Origin: Cyanobacterium stanieri PCC 7202
GTDB taxonomy: Bacteria; Cyanobacteriota; Cyanobacteriia; Cyanobacteriales; Cyanobacteriaceae
NCBI GenBank assembly: GCA_000317655.1
Contig: CP003940.1
Location: 992,001 to 1,056,000, forward strand
Direction: 5' to 3'
DNA: 64,000 nucleotides
The position numbers and the translations under genes are program-made. The notes below the pieces were generated by a model, which made no database searches, was not told the DNA's origin, and saw only the letters and a program-made list of their open reading frames with translations. This document shows, piece after piece, positions 1 through 9,352 of this stretch (the first letter of the stretch is position 1; each line of letters starts with the position of its first letter).

Positions 1-1
1 C

Positions 2-1735
2 CTAGGCACCAATAATTTTGATGCCAATTCCCGTCTGTGTATGTCCTCCGCCGTCTCAGGATATGTCGGTAGTTTTGGCGCTGACGGGCCCCCTTGTACC
101 TATACCGACTTAGAAAATACCGACTGCGCCTTTTTGGTGGGAACCAATACCGCCGACTGTCATCCCATCGTATTCAACCGTTTAAGGGCATATCACAAGA
201 AAAATGACCATGTTAAGATGGTGGTCGTTGATCCTCGTCGTACTGCCACTGCAGAAGCCGCCGATCTCCATTTACCTATTCGCCCTGGTACTGACATTGA
301 CTTATTTAACGGCATCGCCCACCTACTGCAAAAATGGGGCAAAATTGACCCCGACTTTATCGCCCAATATACCGATAACTTTGCCCATTACCAAGAAATT
401 ATCAAAGACTATCCCCCCGAAAAAGTAGCCCATATATGCGGTATTCCTGAAGCGGATTTAGTTAGTGCTGCTACCTATTGGGAGCAGTCCAATCGAGTGA
501 TTTCCATGTGGTCTATGGGTTTAAATCAATCTTCCGAAGGCACTGCCAAAATTCGCACCTTAATCAATCTGCACCTGATGACAGGTACCATCGGCAAGGA
601 AGGATGTGGCCCTTTTTCCCTCACAGGGCAACCTAACGCCATGGGAGGTAGAGAGGCGGGGGGTTTAGCTCATATTCTCCCCGGTTATCGTCTTGTCCAT
701 AACCCTGAACACCGAGCAGAAGTAGAACAATTATGGAATCTTCCCCAAAATTCCATTTCCCCTGAAGCAGGTAAAACCGCATGGGAGGCAATTATGGGTT
801 TAGAAACAGGGGAAGTACAGTTTTATTGGGTGGCCGCTACTAACCCTGTGGTAAGTATGCCCGACTTGGAAAGGACAAAAAAAGCCTTGCAAAATTCCCC
901 TTTTACGGTATATCAAGATGCTTATTTTCCTACCGAAACCGCCTACTATGCCCATTTGGTGCTACCTGCGGCACAGTGGAGCGAAAAAACGGGTACTATG
1001 ACCAATTCTGAGCGGGTGGTTACCTATTGCCCCAGTTTTAGTGAACCTGTGGGGGAAGGTAAGGCGGACTGGGAAATTTTTGCGGAGGTGGGCAGAAGGT
1101 TGGGATTTGAGGAATATTTTGCCTTTGAAAATTCGGCACAGGTATATGATGAGTATGTGTCGTTAACCAAAAATCGCCCCTGTGATATGTCGGGGTTAAG
1201 CCATGATTTGTTAAAACAAGCCCCTATCCAGTGGCCTTTCCCTGAAGGGGCAAATCCTGATGATAAGTATGGCAGAAGGTTATACACTGATTTCAAATTC
1301 CATACCCCTAACCAAAAAGCCCAGTTTATTGCGGTGCATAGTCGAGGATTAGCAGAACCTCCTAACCCTGATTATCCTTTTGTGTTAACCATCGGTAGGC
1401 TATATGGACATTGGCACACCATGACAAGGACGGGCAGAATTGCCAAAATTAATAAGATGCACCCTGAGCCTTTGTTGGAGATTCACCCCAAGGATGCCCA
1501 TCAATATGGCATTGAGTCGGGGGATATGGTTGCCATTACTTCTTTACGGGGCAAAGGGATTTTTAAGGCTTTGGTGACAAGGGCGATCGCCCCTAGAACC
1601 CTTTTTGTACCGATGCACTGGGGTTTTTTGTGGGGGGAAAACACCGAAGCCAATAGCCTTAGTCATCCCATGGCTTGTCCTGTGTCTAAACAACCTGAGT
1701 TAAAAGCCTGTGCGGTGAATATTGCTAGGGCTTAA
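2..1735 (+). CDS. narB: Ferredoxin-nitrate reductase, 3' part (partial)
   Basis: Assimilatory nitrate reductase, a cytoplasmic Mo-bisMGD enzyme that reduces nitrate to nitrite with electrons from reduced ferredoxin. The open frame runs in from the window edge with no start codon: it already reads [18 protein letters not shown] before the first internal ATG at 41, so the N-terminal part with the [4Fe-4S] cysteines is outside the window. About 577 residues are present, against about 710-730 for whole NarB. Visible family signatures are the cofactor-binding stretch [19 protein letters not shown], the [15 protein letters not shown] segment, and a C-terminal dinucleotide-binding domain ending near [13 protein letters not shown]. 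The stop overlaps the convergent ftsH stop by 4 nt. The identification is firm from motifs; the regulatory region is not in view. Confidence 0.93.
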   Translation, partial: LGTNNFDANSRLCMSSAVSGYVGSFGADGPPCTYTDLENTDCAFLVGTNTADCHPIVFNRLRAYHKKNDHVKMVVVDPRRTATAEAADLHLPIRPGTDIDLFNGIAHLLQKWGKIDPDFIAQYTDNFAHYQEIIKDYPPEKVAHICGIPEADLVSAATYWEQSNRVISMWSMGLNQSSEGTAKIRTLINLHLMTGTIGKEGCGPFSLTGQPNAMGGREAGGLAHILPGYRLVHNPEHRAEVEQLWNLPQNSISPEAGKTAWEAIMGLETGEVQFYWVAATNPVVSMPDLERTKKALQNSPFTVYQDAYFPTETAYYAHLVLPAAQWSEKTGTMTNSERVVTYCPSFSEPVGEGKADWEIFAEVGRRLGFEEYFAFENSAQVYDEYVSLTKNRPCDMSGLSHDLLKQAPIQWPFPEGANPDDKYGRRLYTDFKFHTPNQKAQFIAVHSRGLAEPPNPDYPFVLTIGRLYGHWHTMTRTGRIAKINKMHPEPLLEIHPKDAHQYGIESGDMVAITSLRGKGIFKALVTRAIAPRTLFVPMHWGFLWGENTEANSLSHPMACPVSKQPELKACAVNIARA

Positions 1736-3570
1736 AGAGATTTTTGTCCTAAAACCTTTTCAAAGGTTTGACGATCAAGGGTTTCGTTTTCGATCAAAAG
1801 ATCTACTAAATAATCAACCACAGGACGATATTCATTAATAATCGTCTTAGCATTTTCATGGCATTGATGAACAATAGCCCTGATTTGTAAATCAATTTTT
1901 TGGGCTATATCCTGAGAATATTCTGTCCGACTCATAGAGTCATTACCCAAGAAAACAGGCTGTTCATCCCCTTCTAGGGCGATAGGCCCTAGATCAGACA
2001 TACCGAACTTAGTTACGATTTGACGAGCCAAACTCGTAACCCGTTCAATGTCATTACTAGCACCTGTAGTTACTTCGTCCTCACCGAATACCATTTCCTC
2101 GGCGGCACGACCACCTAATAACCCTGTAATACGGGCAAAAAGCTGATTGCGGGATACCAAACCCTGTTCTTCGTCGGGGGTAAACCAAGTTAAACCCCTC
2201 GCCTGTCCACGGGGAACTAGGGTAATTTTTTCCACAGGATCATGCCCAGGGGTAAGGGTGGCCACCACGGCATGACCCACTTCATGATAGGCAATTAAAC
2301 GTTTACTTTTGCTATCGACCAAAGGAGTACCTTCCATCCCCGCAATCACCCGATCAATGGCTTGATCAACTTCTGCCATGGTGATGGCATCTTTGCGTTT
2401 ACGGGCAGTCAAAATTGCTGCTTCGTTGAGGAGGTTGGCAAGATCTGCCCCAGAAAATCCGGGGGTGCGCTGGGCGATCGCCTTTAAATCTACATCCACC
2501 TCAATTTTTTTATTACTAGCATGGACATCCAAAATACCTAAACGTCCTTCCAAATCAGGATAATCCACAATTACCTGACGATCAAAACGTCCGGGACGCA
2601 ACAAGGCACTATCTAGGACATCGGGGCGGTTGGTCGCCGCAATGATAATAATTCCTGAATTTCCTTCAAAACCATCCATTTCTGTTAACAACTGGTTCAG
2701 GGTTTGCTCCCTTTCATCATTACCCCCACCGATGCCACTACCCCGCTGTCTTCCCACCGCATCAATTTCATCGATAAATACTAAACAAGGGGCATTTTCC
2801 TTCGCCTTACGAAATAAATCCCTGACCCGAGAAGCGCCAACCCCCACAAACATTTCTACAAATTCCGATCCCGAAATGCTGAAAAAGGGAACTTCTGCCT
2901 CCCCGGCGATCGCCTTTGCCAACAAGGTTTTACCCGTCCCTGGAGGCCCTACTAACAGTAAACCCCGAGGGATTCTTGCCCCAATGGCGGTAAATTTATC
3001 TGGGGTTTTGAGGAAAGTTACCACCTCCTGCAGTTCCTCTTTCGCCTCCTCAATACCTGCCACATCCTTAAATTCGACTCCCGTTTGTGACTCCATCTGA
3101 AATTTCGCCTTGGATTTACCAAAATTCATCGCCCCCGCCGCCGAATTGGCAGATTTACGAATCAATAAAAATAAACCAATGATCAAAAATAAGAGTAACC
3201 CCAACTGTACACCGCTAATCACCGCTGCCGCCGAAGCCCCAGAAGATTGCACAGCAAAATCAATGTCATTTTGTCTGATGCGACTAATTAATTCCCGATT
3301 ATCATTGAATAAATTTACTATCCTAGGGCTGTCTTCGTCTTCTCCCACTAAAAACACCCTTGCCACATTGGTATCAGGATCAATTTCGATACGTTGGATT
3401 TCTTCTGTCTCAATTTTACTGAGTAAATCACTATAACTAAATTCTTGATTACGATTTTGAGCAAGGGCAACCCCTCCCCCCACCAAGGTTTGTCCCCACA
3501 AAAGACTGCTAACGATTAGGGTAAGGACTCTACTATATTTTTTTCTTTTACGGGAATTAGGATTTAACAT
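1732..3570 (-). CDS. ftsH: ATP-dependent zinc metalloprotease FtsH
   Basis: Membrane-bound AAA+ metalloprotease, 612 residues, the usual length for cyanobacterial FtsH. Order of parts: N-terminal hydrophobic segment (about 12-37), a lumenal/periplasmic domain, a second membrane segment (about 120-137), AAA module with Walker A GPPGTGKT (208-215), Walker [10 protein letters not shown] (263-271) and the arginine-finger region LLRPGRFDR, then the protease domain with zinc motif HEVGH (429-433). FtsH hexamers remove damaged photosystem II D1 and misfolded membrane proteins. Cyanobacteria have several paralogues; the sequence resembles the FtsH1/FtsH3 type, but I cannot assign the number safely. 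It converges on narB with a 4-nt overlap, so the two are not co-transcribed. Confidence 0.95.
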   Translation of the reverse strand: MLNPNSRKRKKYSRVLTLIVSSLLWGQTLVGGGVALAQNRNQEFSYSDLLSKIETEEIQRIEIDPDTNVARVFLVGEDEDSPRIVNLFNDNRELISRIRQNDIDFAVQSSGASAAAVISGVQLGLLLFLIIGLFLLIRKSANSAAGAMNFGKSKAKFQMESQTGVEFKDVAGIEEAKEELQEVVTFLKTPDKFTAIGARIPRGLLLVGPPGTGKTLLAKAIAGEAEVPFFSISGSEFVEMFVGVGASRVRDLFRKAKENAPCLVFIDEIDAVGRQRGSGIGGGNDEREQTLNQLLTEMDGFEGNSGIIIIAATNRPDVLDSALLRPGRFDRQVIVDYPDLEGRLGILDVHASNKKIEVDVDLKAIAQRTPGFSGADLANLLNEAAILTARKRKDAITMAEVDQAIDRVIAGMEGTPLVDSKSKRLIAYHEVGHAVVATLTPGHDPVEKITLVPRGQARGLTWFTPDEEQGLVSRNQLFARITGLLGGRAAEEMVFGEDEVTTGASNDIERVTSLARQIVTKFGMSDLGPIALEGDEQPVFLGNDSMSRTEYSQDIAQKIDLQIRAIVHQCHENAKTIINEYRPVVDYLVDLLIENETLDRQTFEKVLGQKSL

Positions 3571-3688
3571 TTCAATTTTTTATCTAAAGCTCAATTCGTT
3601 AATAAATTAAAATAACTATCTCCATTATAGGAGTTGTGCCAAAAGTGTTGTGGTGGGGAATGGGCAATGGTAAATGGTTTTTAGCGGT

Positions 3689-4186
3689 TTATTCTCCCAA
3701 TGATTTGAGCGCAGTAAGGGCTGCCCAACGACTGTCGGTAATGGTAGAACTTTCATCAATGGTAGGAGGTTCGCAATCTTCGTTGTTACATAACTGTCTT
3801 AGGGGTAAAGCAAGGGATAATTGTTCATAAATCCAGCTTTGCACTTCAAAATAACCGTCAGGGGGCAAACTTTCGCACAGGTCATCCCCCGAAATTTCCC
3901 TCTCCAAGGGTAAATTATCAGGATCTTCAAATTGATCACTTAGCCAAATAATTTCTGATGTATCTACTTCGAGACGATGGTTAAAAGTTTTTAGGCAGCG
4001 ATCGCACTTTAGGGTAAGAATAGTATCAGCGGTTAATTCCACCTCCAAAAAACCCCCACGATGATAAACTGCTAAACTACCTTTGATAGGGGTCAAAGTC
4101 TTAAAACCCTTAATATTTTCCTTAAAAGTAAACTTATCCATTTGCTGGGGCATCTTCAGCAGTTGGGGAATGTAAATTCTTTCCAT
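3689..4186 (-). CDS. YceD/DUF177 family protein (23S rRNA accumulation-type)
   Basis: Member of the YceD/DUF177 family, linked in other bacteria and plastids to large-subunit rRNA accumulation. The signature is a CxxC in KCDRCLKTF followed by an acidic region, and a late segment QLCNNEDCEPP with two more cysteines, giving a likely metal-binding cysteine set. The frame is open up to 4264, but homologues begin close to MERIYIPQLLK, so I choose the ATG at 4186; upstream ATGs at 4198 and 4216 are alternatives and none has a convincing ribosome site. In many bacteria this gene precedes rpmF, but not here. Function is taken from the family only. Confidence 0.8.
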   Translation of the reverse strand: MERIYIPQLLKMPQQMDKFTFKENIKGFKTLTPIKGSLAVYHRGGFLEVELTADTILTLKCDRCLKTFNHRLEVDTSEIIWLSDQFEDPDNLPLEREISGDDLCESLPPDGYFEVQSWIYEQLSLALPLRQLCNNEDCEPPTIDESSTITDSRWAALTALKSLGE

Positions 4187-4385
4187 CCTTTTAACCATGA
4201 TTGATTCATCACTCATTAATTTAGCAGATTGGGGATATTTATAAAAAAACAACCAAAAAGTCAATTCTTAATTCTTCATTAATTTCCCCCATCAACGTTT
4301 CTAGGTAGCCTGTGTTACAGTATCCTGACAATTTGTTAGGTTATCCTTAATTTATTCACAATTCAAGACATTGGGAACTGCGGAA

Positions 4386-5177
4386 GTGATTTATATATCT
4401 ATAGTTGAAGGTAATCCCCATTTGCGATCGCTCTTAGGATGGCATCTACAACAAGCAGGTTACATAACCCATCAATATAGTACCATTCAACAAGCCCGAA
4501 ACAACCTGATCCAAAATCCGCCCACTCTGATTATCATTGATTCCGACTTACCAGACGGTGATGGCATCGAATTTTGCCGTTGGTTATCCCAATCAAGTCA
4601 AACCTTGATCCTCATTTTATCCGCCAAAATAGGAGAAAAAGACGTAGTAAATGGTTTAAAAGCAGGGGCCGATGACTACATCAAAAAACCCTTTGGGATG
4701 CAAGAATTTCTAGCCCGAGTTGAATCATTATTGCGTCGGTTTAGGGTAAACAACGCCCCCCTAATTTTGGATTTTGGAGATCTCAAGATTGATTTAGTCC
4801 AAAGAAGAGTCGAATTTAGAGGAGAATTCATCGATCTCACACCCCAAGAATTTAGCCTACTTTATGTATTAACTCAAGCCCAAGGAAGCCCCCTCAGTCG
4901 CACCGAGTTACTCCGTCGTGCATGGCCCGAGGAAATAGAAAACCAGCGCACCATCGATACCCATGTCTTATCATTACGTAAAAAAATAGAATTAGATCCC
5001 CGACAACCGAACTTAATTCAAACAGTGCGCAACGTGGGTTATCGATTCAACATTGAATTGTTACAACGAGATAATTCTTCATCCCCCGAAGCCCATCAAC
5101 ACCCAAAACATTACCATAGTCAAAACAATCATCTTTCTCCATCAACTATGAACAAAGCAAGAATGATGATTAGGTAA
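4386..5177 (+). CDS. OmpR-family response regulator, atypical receiver
   Basis: Two-domain response regulator of about 263 residues. The receiver has the phospho-acceptor Asp in IIIDSDLPDGDG, the switch serine in LILSAK and the conserved lysine in KKPF; a winged-helix DNA-binding domain follows (LTPQEFSLLYVL, then TIDTHVLSLRKKIE and TVRNVGYRF). The start is uncertain: no ATG is available, with a GTG at 4386 (MIYISIVEGN) or a TTG at 4371. The usual acidic pair at the end of the first strand is reduced to Glu-Gly (IVEGN in place of a V-D-D-type sequence), so Mg2+-dependent phosphorylation may be weak. No kinase gene lies nearby. It could be an NblR-like regulator, which is reported to act without phosphorylation, but that is a guess. 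A hairpin follows at 5336. Confidence 0.85.
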   Translation: MIYISIVEGNPHLRSLLGWHLQQAGYITHQYSTIQQARNNLIQNPPTLIIIDSDLPDGDGIEFCRWLSQSSQTLILILSAKIGEKDVVNGLKAGADDYIKKPFGMQEFLARVESLLRRFRVNNAPLILDFGDLKIDLVQRRVEFRGEFIDLTPQEFSLLYVLTQAQGSPLSRTELLRRAWPEEIENQRTIDTHVLSLRKKIELDPRQPNLIQTVRNVGYRFNIELLQRDNSSSPEAHQHPKHYHSQNNHLSPSTMNKARMMIR

Positions 5178-5225
5178 GCATTAATAATGAACAATTCATT
5201 TTTTGAGATTCTTTCTCTCCGGAAT

Positions 5226-5263
5226 GCCCCCTAAATCCCCCAATTCTGGGGGACTTTCTATTG
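5226..5263 (-). repeat. MITE family B core, reversed copy
   Basis: A CCCCCTAAATCCCCCA core followed by TTCTGGGGGACTTTC is the reverse complement of the cores at about 12007 and 44338. The outer arms have diverged (ATTGTAATTATTTAATATGATTTATCAACTT on the right resembles the left arm of the other copies), so the full element probably spans about 5215-5300. It lies in the spacer downstream of the response regulator gene and is non-coding. Confidence 0.6.
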
Positions 5264-5335
5264 TAATTATTTAATATGATTTATCAACTTGAAAAGCTCT
5301 GTAGGTGGCTCAAGAAGGTTTAGGGGACAAATAAA

Positions 5336-5360
5336 AAGGGCTAACAAAATGTTAACCCTT
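5336..5360 (+). terminator. Hairpin after the response regulator gene
   Basis: An 11-bp stem, AAGGGCTAACA / TGTTAACCCTT with one mismatch and a 3-nt AAA loop. No long T-run follows, so it is either a weak terminator or a structural remnant between the response regulator and the IS200/IS605 element. Confidence 0.4.
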
Positions 5361-5375
5361 GGAATGTTTATTAAT

Positions 5376-5909
5376 CTATCTGAAAAATGTCAAAAAGAGG
5401 ACTCCCGTTATATTTCTCTTAAAAGAAATACCCACAGAAATTAACGGGAGATGAATTTTTGACCAATCAATAAAATGTCCGTAGGACATCTTTATTCTTG
5501 AGGAGTTTTTTTGATTCTCCACATATTTTTTTAGTTGATTTACTGTTACACCGCCACAACTTGCCACAAAATAAGAACCCGTCCAAAAATAAGGTTTATT
5601 GTAAAAATATTTAGTTGCTAACTCAGGAAAGTCTCTTCTAATCAACCGACTGCTAACTGTTTTTAGATTAGCAATTAACTTAGACAAAGATATATCAGGC
5701 TTGTAGTCAATCAGTAAATGGACATGATCTAACTCCCCATTAAACTCCACTAAATTACACTCCCACTTAGTTAACGTATCTGTAAAAATTTCTTTTAGTC
5801 TGATTAACACTTCTTCTGAGATTGCTTTTTTACGATATTTGGTAACTAACAGAACGTGAGCGGTAAGTTTATAAACTGACCTAAAACCTTTATTATAATT
5901 AGTTGACAT
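5376..5909 (-). CDS. tnpA: IS200/IS605 transposase TnpA (Y1 HUH)
   Basis: Single-strand DNA transposase of the Y1 type. The HUH pair is in LDHVHLLIDY and the catalytic tyrosine is in KKYVENQ; LVTKYRKK near the N-terminus is also typical. The protein has 177 residues, whereas family members are usually about 130-155. The extra C-terminal residues, from about SVGISFKRN on, are read through the left-end hairpin (5402-5450), so coding sequence and recognition hairpin overlap. All catalytic residues are present, so it may be active. The first ATG, MSTNYNKGFRSVYKLTAHV, matches the usual N-terminus. It is divergent from tnpB with a 54-nt gap. Confidence 0.9.
   Translation of the reverse strand: MSTNYNKGFRSVYKLTAHVLLVTKYRKKAISEEVLIRLKEIFTDTLTKWECNLVEFNGELDHVHLLIDYKPDISLSKLIANLKTVSSRLIRRDFPELATKYFYNKPYFWTGSYFVASCGGVTVNQLKKYVENQKNSSRIKMSYGHFIDWSKIHLPLISVGISFKRNITGVLFLTFFR
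5402..5450. repeat. Left-end hairpin of the IS200/IS605 element
   Basis: A 9-bp outer stem CTCCCGTTA / TAACGGGAG, with an inner TTTCTCTTAAAAGAAA inverted repeat. Subterminal hairpins of this kind are the TnpA recognition sites. Here it lies inside the 3' end of tnpA. Confidence 0.65.
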
Positions 5910-5963
5910 TTTTAGTCGGTAAATATATAATTAAACTGTAGCAAATAAATAATTGCAAAACAA

Positions 5964-7187
5964 GTGATTACCTTAACTTACCAGTTCAAGCTAAAACTTA
6001 ATCGGCAACAAGTTAACGAGGTGGAGCACATCTTGGATGTTTGTAAGTCCGTTTATAACTATGCCTTGGCTGAAAGAAAGGCTTATTATAACAGCCGTAA
6101 ATCACTGGTTGATCGTTGTTCAATAGTTTCTGAATACATAATCCCCGCTAACGCACCATATCCTAATTACCATAGCCAAGCAAAAAACTTAACCATTGCC
6201 AAAAAGACAAACCAAAACTTAAAGTCTGTTAATGCTCAAGTATTACAACAAACTCTGAAAACTTTAGATAAAGCATTCTCCGATATGAAGTCTAAGGGTT
6301 ATGGCTTTCCTAGATTTAAAAAGCAAATGAAAAGTTTTGTTTTCCCTGCCATGCTAAAAAATTGTTTAGGGGAAGGTAGGATTAAGTTACCACAATTAGG
6401 CTGGTTAAGAATTAAACAATCTAGGGATTATCCCACTGGGTTTGAGCCTAAACAAGCTCGTATTGTGAAAAAAGCATCAGGTTATTATCTGATGATTGCT
6501 TTTCAATCTAAAGAATCTTGCTATGATGCACCTGTGGGAAAAACAAGTTTAGGAATTGATGCAGGGATAGAATCATTTATTGCTACAGATAGAGGAGAGT
6601 TAATCAAAGCCCCTAAGTTTTTGTTACAAGCACAGAGTAAGCTTAAATTGCTACAAAGACGCTTAAAACATAAGATTAAAGGCTCTAATAATTGGTTAAA
6701 ACTCCAAAACAAGATAGCAAAAATCCATGAAAAAGTAGCTAACACTCGCCGTGATTGGCATTTTAAGTTAGCTAATTACCTCTGCGATTTGACTGACAAC
6801 ATTTTTGTGGAGGATATAAATTTTGTTTCTTGGAGTCGAGGGATTGTGAGAAAGCAATCTTTAGACTCGGGTATAGGGCAGTTTATTAATGAAATATTGC
6901 CATATGTGTGCTGGAAACGAAGTAAGTTTTATCTCAAGGTTGACAAGAATGGTACATCTCAAGAATGTAGTAACTGTGGTAATCATACGGGCAAAAAGCA
7001 TTTAGGGGAAAGAGTGCATAATTGCCAGTTTTGTGGTTATACCGCACCAAGAGATGTGGTGAGTGCAAAAGTCATTAGAAATAGAGGATTAATTGCGGTA
7101 GGGCATATCGTGAATCAAAATGCTTACGGAGACGTACTGACGGGGATTGGACAAGGCAACTTGCTTAATCTAGTTAAGTGTCTGTGA
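5964..7187 (+). CDS. tnpB: RNA-guided nuclease TnpB (IS605 family)
   Basis: 407-residue TnpB with GTG start (MITLTYQFKLKL). Order: N-terminal helix-turn-helix and OrfB region with KGYGFPRFKK; RuvC-I Asp in LGIDAGIESF; RuvC-II Glu in FVEDINF; four-cysteine zinc finger (CSNCG, then CQFCG); and RuvC-III Asp in APRDVVSAKVI. All catalytic residues are kept. TnpB proteins of this family are RNA-guided DNA nucleases whose guide RNA is transcribed from the 3' end of the gene and the right end of the element; the fold region here would be about 7100-7235. The gene is divergent from tnpA and probably functional. Confidence 0.92.
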   Translation: MITLTYQFKLKLNRQQVNEVEHILDVCKSVYNYALAERKAYYNSRKSLVDRCSIVSEYIIPANAPYPNYHSQAKNLTIAKKTNQNLKSVNAQVLQQTLKTLDKAFSDMKSKGYGFPRFKKQMKSFVFPAMLKNCLGEGRIKLPQLGWLRIKQSRDYPTGFEPKQARIVKKASGYYLMIAFQSKESCYDAPVGKTSLGIDAGIESFIATDRGELIKAPKFLLQAQSKLKLLQRRLKHKIKGSNNWLKLQNKIAKIHEKVANTRRDWHFKLANYLCDLTDNIFVEDINFVSWSRGIVRKQSLDSGIGQFINEILPYVCWKRSKFYLKVDKNGTSQECSNCGNHTGKKHLGERVHNCQFCGYTAPRDVVSAKVIRNRGLIAVGHIVNQNAYGDVLTGIGQGNLLNLVKCL

Positions 7188-7195
7188 AGTAAGAA

Positions 7196-7227
7196 TCCCC
7201 CGACATAATCTGTGATTTGTCGGTGGG
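7196..7227 (+). ncRNA. Right-end hairpin; putative 3' end of TnpB guide RNA
   Basis: A CCGACA / TGTCGG stem (7200-7205 with 7218-7223), extendable by flanking C/G runs, lies directly after the tnpB stop codon. By the established TnpB scheme, the right end forms the scaffold and the host DNA beyond it the guide. The assignment is inference; no transcript can be seen in the sequence. Confidence 0.45.
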
Positions 7228-7244
7228 AGTGTCAAGGACAACAA

Positions 7245-9038
7245 TTAACGTTTAGCTAATTTCTTACTATTTAATTTACGTAAACGAATAGATTCGGGAG
7301 TTACTTCCAACAACTCATCAGGGCCAATATATTCTAAAGCTCGCTCTAAAGTCATCTCCACAGGGGCTTGTAACTGGACTAATTCATCCCCAGTAGCCGA
7401 GCGGTGGTTGGTTAACTGCTTGGTTTTACAAACATTAATCTCCACATCCTGCGCACGGTTAGACTCACCGATAATCATACCCTTGTAAACCTTGGTACCG
7501 GGATGGATAAAGAATACCCCTCTATCCTCAGCATTTTTCATGGCGTAGAAGGTAGAAACACCCTCCTCGAAGGAAATAAGTACACCGTTGTAACGGGTTT
7601 CTAAATCTCCCACCAAAGGACGATATTCATGGAAACTATGGTTCATAATACCAGCGCCTTTAGTCATGCGAATAAAGTCACCACGGAAGCCGATTAAACC
7701 ACGGGCAGGAATGATAAATTCTAATTGAGTACGTCCATTATCCCCGGATTGCATATCTTGCATTTCTGCTTTACGTTGTCCCAAACGCTCAATACAAGAG
7801 CCTTGAGCTTCTTCGGGTACATCTAAAACGAGGTATTCAAAAGGTTCGTAGGGTTGTCCGTTTACCTCACGGTAAATTACTTGAGGCTGAGATACTTGGA
7901 ACTCGAAACCTTCACGGCGCATATTTTCGATAAGGATACCTAAATGTAATTCTCCTCTTCCCGAAACGATGAATTGATCCGCAGATTCTCCATCCTCTAC
8001 CCTCAAAGCTACATTAGTTTGTAACTCTTTGTCGAGGCGATCGCGAATTTGACGAGAAGTAACAAATTTACCCTCTAATCCAGCGAAAGGAGAGTTATTA
8101 ACAGAGAAAGTCATTCTCAAAGTAGGCTCATCAACTTTAATCAAGGGTAAAGGTTGAGGCTCATTAGGACAAGTAATGGTTTCACCGATATTCGCATCAG
8201 CAAACCCTGCCACCGCCACGATATATCCTGCACTAGCTTCTTCTAGTTCTACCCTTTGTAAACCTTCAAAACCTAATAATTTAGTAATTCTCGCCTTAAC
8301 AACGCTACCATCTTCCTTCATCAAGGCAGCCTGTTGTCCAGCTTCGATTTTACCGTTATGGATTCTACCAATGACGATACGACCTAAATATTCAGAATAA
8401 TCGAGGGTAGTTACCTGCAATTGTAGAGGTTTTTCGGGATCCCCTGCTGGTGGTGGAACATGATGTAAGATAGCCTCAAATAGAGGTTGCATATCTACAT
8501 TTTCATCCTCAATGTTGTTTTTAGCAAATCCAGATAAACCAGAAGCGTAGAGGGTGGTAAAATCACATTGATCATCATCTGCACCTAGTTCCACAAATAG
8601 ATCAAATACTTTATCCACTGCCTTATCAGGGTGGACATTGGGGCGATCGATTTTATTTACTACTACAATAGGACGTAAACCCTTTTCTAGGGCTTTTTTC
8701 AACACAAAACGAGTTTGGGGCATGGGGCCTTCGTTAGCGTCAACGATTAAAACACAACCGTCAACCATACCTAAAACCCGTTCCACTTCACCACCAAAGT
8801 CGGCGTGTCCGGGGGTATCTACAATATTAATTAATGTATCTTTATAACGTACAGCAGTATTTTTAGAAAGAATAGTAATTCCTCTTTCTCTTTCTATATC
8901 GTTAGAGTCCATGACACAGGTAGGAACTTCTTCTCCTTCTCTGAAGATTCCAGACTGTTGTAATAAAGCATCTACTAGGGTGGTTTTGCCGTGGTCAACG
9001 TGGGCAATAATCGCAAGGTTGCGAATGGGGAGAGACAT
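7245..9038 (-). CDS. typA: Translational GTPase TypA/BipA
   Basis: Ribosome-associated GTPase of 597 residues, the normal length. The G1 loop is in [10 protein letters not shown] (12-21), followed by the RGITI switch, the G3 sequence [14 protein letters not shown] and the G4 sequence [11 protein letters not shown]-like domains III and V and the TypA-specific C-terminal domain follow ([30 protein letters not shown]). It assists 50S assembly and stress adaptation in other bacteria. The ATG is preceded by an A/T-rich leader. The IS200/IS605 right end sits just beyond the stop codon. Confidence 0.96.
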   Translation of the reverse strand: MSLPIRNLAIIAHVDHGKTTLVDALLQQSGIFREGEEVPTCVMDSNDIERERGITILSKNTAVRYKDTLINIVDTPGHADFGGEVERVLGMVDGCVLIVDANEGPMPQTRFVLKKALEKGLRPIVVVNKIDRPNVHPDKAVDKVFDLFVELGADDDQCDFTTLYASGLSGFAKNNIEDENVDMQPLFEAILHHVPPPAGDPEKPLQLQVTTLDYSEYLGRIVIGRIHNGKIEAGQQAALMKEDGSVVKARITKLLGFEGLQRVELEEASAGYIVAVAGFADANIGETITCPNEPQPLPLIKVDEPTLRMTFSVNNSPFAGLEGKFVTSRQIRDRLDKELQTNVALRVEDGESADQFIVSGRGELHLGILIENMRREGFEFQVSQPQVIYREVNGQPYEPFEYLVLDVPEEAQGSCIERLGQRKAEMQDMQSGDNGRTQLEFIIPARGLIGFRGDFIRMTKGAGIMNHSFHEYRPLVGDLETRYNGVLISFEEGVSTFYAMKNAEDRGVFFIHPGTKVYKGMIIGESNRAQDVEINVCKTKQLTNHRSATGDELVQLQAPVEMTLERALEYIGPDELLEVTPESIRLRKLNSKKLAKR

Positions 9039-9352
9039 ATATACTCTTTAACTTATTGTAATGATTATTTATAGTTGCCTTAATTCTAACTGATCATTGT
9101 TATTTTTTGTTAATTTTATGATCTAATTTGCTTTTTTTATTGTATCCAAAGCCAAAAAACAAGATTACAAATTTTTTTCGGTAGGGCAATTGTGAAGGAA
9201 AGTTTATATTTAAGACGAACATCCGAGATTAGATCTAAGATCGAAATAGAGACGAAAGAGAAGTATAAAACACTTATTTAAAAATCTCTAATAATTTTAC
9301 TTAGGTGCTACTTGATAACTCTTTTCTTATTCACTTTATCAAGGAGTAAATC
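9039..9352. other. Spacer between typA and adhE
   Basis: 314 nt between divergent typA and adhE. It should hold both promoters. I see A/T-rich stretches and a strong Shine-Dalgarno sequence AAGGAG at 9341-9346, six bases before the adhE ATG. No operator, repeat or small gene is recognisable. Confidence 0.5.

Larger units (their letters stand above)
5376..7240. mobile_element. IS200/IS605-family insertion sequence with tnpA and tnpB
   Basis: A complete-looking element with divergent tnpA (minus) and tnpB (plus). Subterminal hairpins are visible at both ends, as expected for this family: CTCCCGTTA/TAACGGGAG at 5402-5450 on the left and CCGACA/TGTCGG at 7200-7223 on the right. There are no terminal inverted repeats, again as expected. 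Exact cleavage sites cannot be fixed by eye; the given ends are approximate. The right end lies within about 10 nt of the typA stop codon. Confidence 0.8.

Noticed and set aside
3636-3830. 64-codon plus-strand frame between ftsH and the DUF177 gene
   Set aside because: Largely antisense to the DUF177 gene, with no family features.
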